DNA from: an uncultured Eubacteriales bacterium
GTDB taxonomy: Bacteria > Bacillota > Clostridia > Oscillospirales > Oscillospiraceae
Assembly: GCA_902461475.1 (NCBI GenBank)
Contig: CABPXX010000121.1
Coordinates: 1 to 5,188 of the forward strand
Direction: 5' to 3'
DNA length: 5,188 bases
Shown: one piece after another, positions 4,957 through 5,188 of the stretch
Numbering within the stretch: position 1 is the stretch's first letter
How the letters are laid out: each line of letters starts with the position of its first letter
Translations under genes and position numbers: made by a program
Notes under the pieces: generated by a model
Databases searched by the model: none
What the model was told of the DNA's origin: nothing
What the model saw: the letters and a program-made list of their open reading frames with translations, nothing else

Positions 4957-5188
4957 GTGCTGGAGTTGATACAACAATTGGACGAGGGGGCCCTGTGGTG
5001 GATTGCCCAACACCTGCGTATGGCATGGTTGGACCCCCTGGTGATGTTCTACACCAATCTGGGCAATGGCGGCCTGTGCTTTATCGCCGTGGCCCTGCTG
5101 CTGTTGGCGTTCCGCCAGACCAGAACCTCTGGAGCTACCGCATTGACTGCCTTGGCGTTTGGGGCGGTGGTGACCAACCTGACCATCA
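4957..5188 (+). CDS. PAP2-family membrane phosphatase, N-terminal part only
   Basis: Integral membrane phosphatase family (type 2 phosphatidic acid phosphatase), whose members dephosphorylate lipid phosphates such as undecaprenyl pyrophosphate or phosphatidylglycerol phosphate. Seventy-seven codons are in the window. An amphipathic start (MLELIQQLDEGALWWIAQHL) is followed by the typical LDPLVMFYTNLGNGG (25-39), a first membrane span at about 37-52, a short basic loop (FRQTR), and a second span beginning near 61. The sequence ends before the catalytic KxxxxxxRP, SGH and H motifs, so activity cannot be judged. GTG 4957 is chosen because AAGGAG (4944-4949) lies 7 nt upstream and the conserved N-terminus follows at once. 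It is divergent from the glycosyltransferase; a shared role in lipid-carrier or envelope chemistry is plausible but inferred. Confidence 0.8.
   Translation, partial: MLELIQQLDEGALWWIAQHLRMAWLDPLVMFYTNLGNGGLCFIAVALLLLAFRQTRTSGATALTALAFGAVVTNLTI

Overview
This window most likely comes from a GC-rich, low-oxygen gut-type Firmicute, class Clostridia, probably Oscillospiraceae. The placement is inference. It rests on strong AGGAGG-type ribosome binding sites, C/G-ending codon use, the purE-purC-purF-purM gene order, and a PurF of the variant type I associate with clostridia.

Most of the window is read leftward on the minus strand. In transcription order there is a GT4-like glycosyltransferase (4821-3742), then a purine operon: a regulated leader (about 3645-3472), purE (3471-2971), purC (2933-2223), purF (2204-780) and a 5' portion of purM (618-1, running off the window). 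The four enzymes cover AIR to CAIR interconversion (PurE), CAIR to SAICAR (PurC), PRPP to phosphoribosylamine (PurF) and FGAM to AIR (PurM). purE, purC and purF are tightly packed. purF and purM are separated by 161 bp holding a 14-bp hairpin on the purF stop codon and a 120-bp MITE-like inverted repeat with three tandem 14-bp copies.

The pur leader has a probable sigma-A promoter, a possible 23-residue leader ORF, and a strong intrinsic terminator ending about 30 nt before the purE start. The operon is therefore very probably controlled by attenuation, but I recognise no known purine, ZTP, PRPP or T-box element. The PurF is unusual: its phosphoribosyltransferase half and four likely Fe-S cysteines are intact, but the glutaminase half begins MGGFFG and lacks the N-terminal nucleophilic cysteine and the other glutamine-site residues.

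The right end is a divergent arrangement. The glycosyltransferase runs left and a truncated PAP2-family membrane phosphatase (from 4957) runs right. Their promoters overlap face to face and carry two perfect inverted repeats. Both genes plausibly serve the cell envelope (inference).
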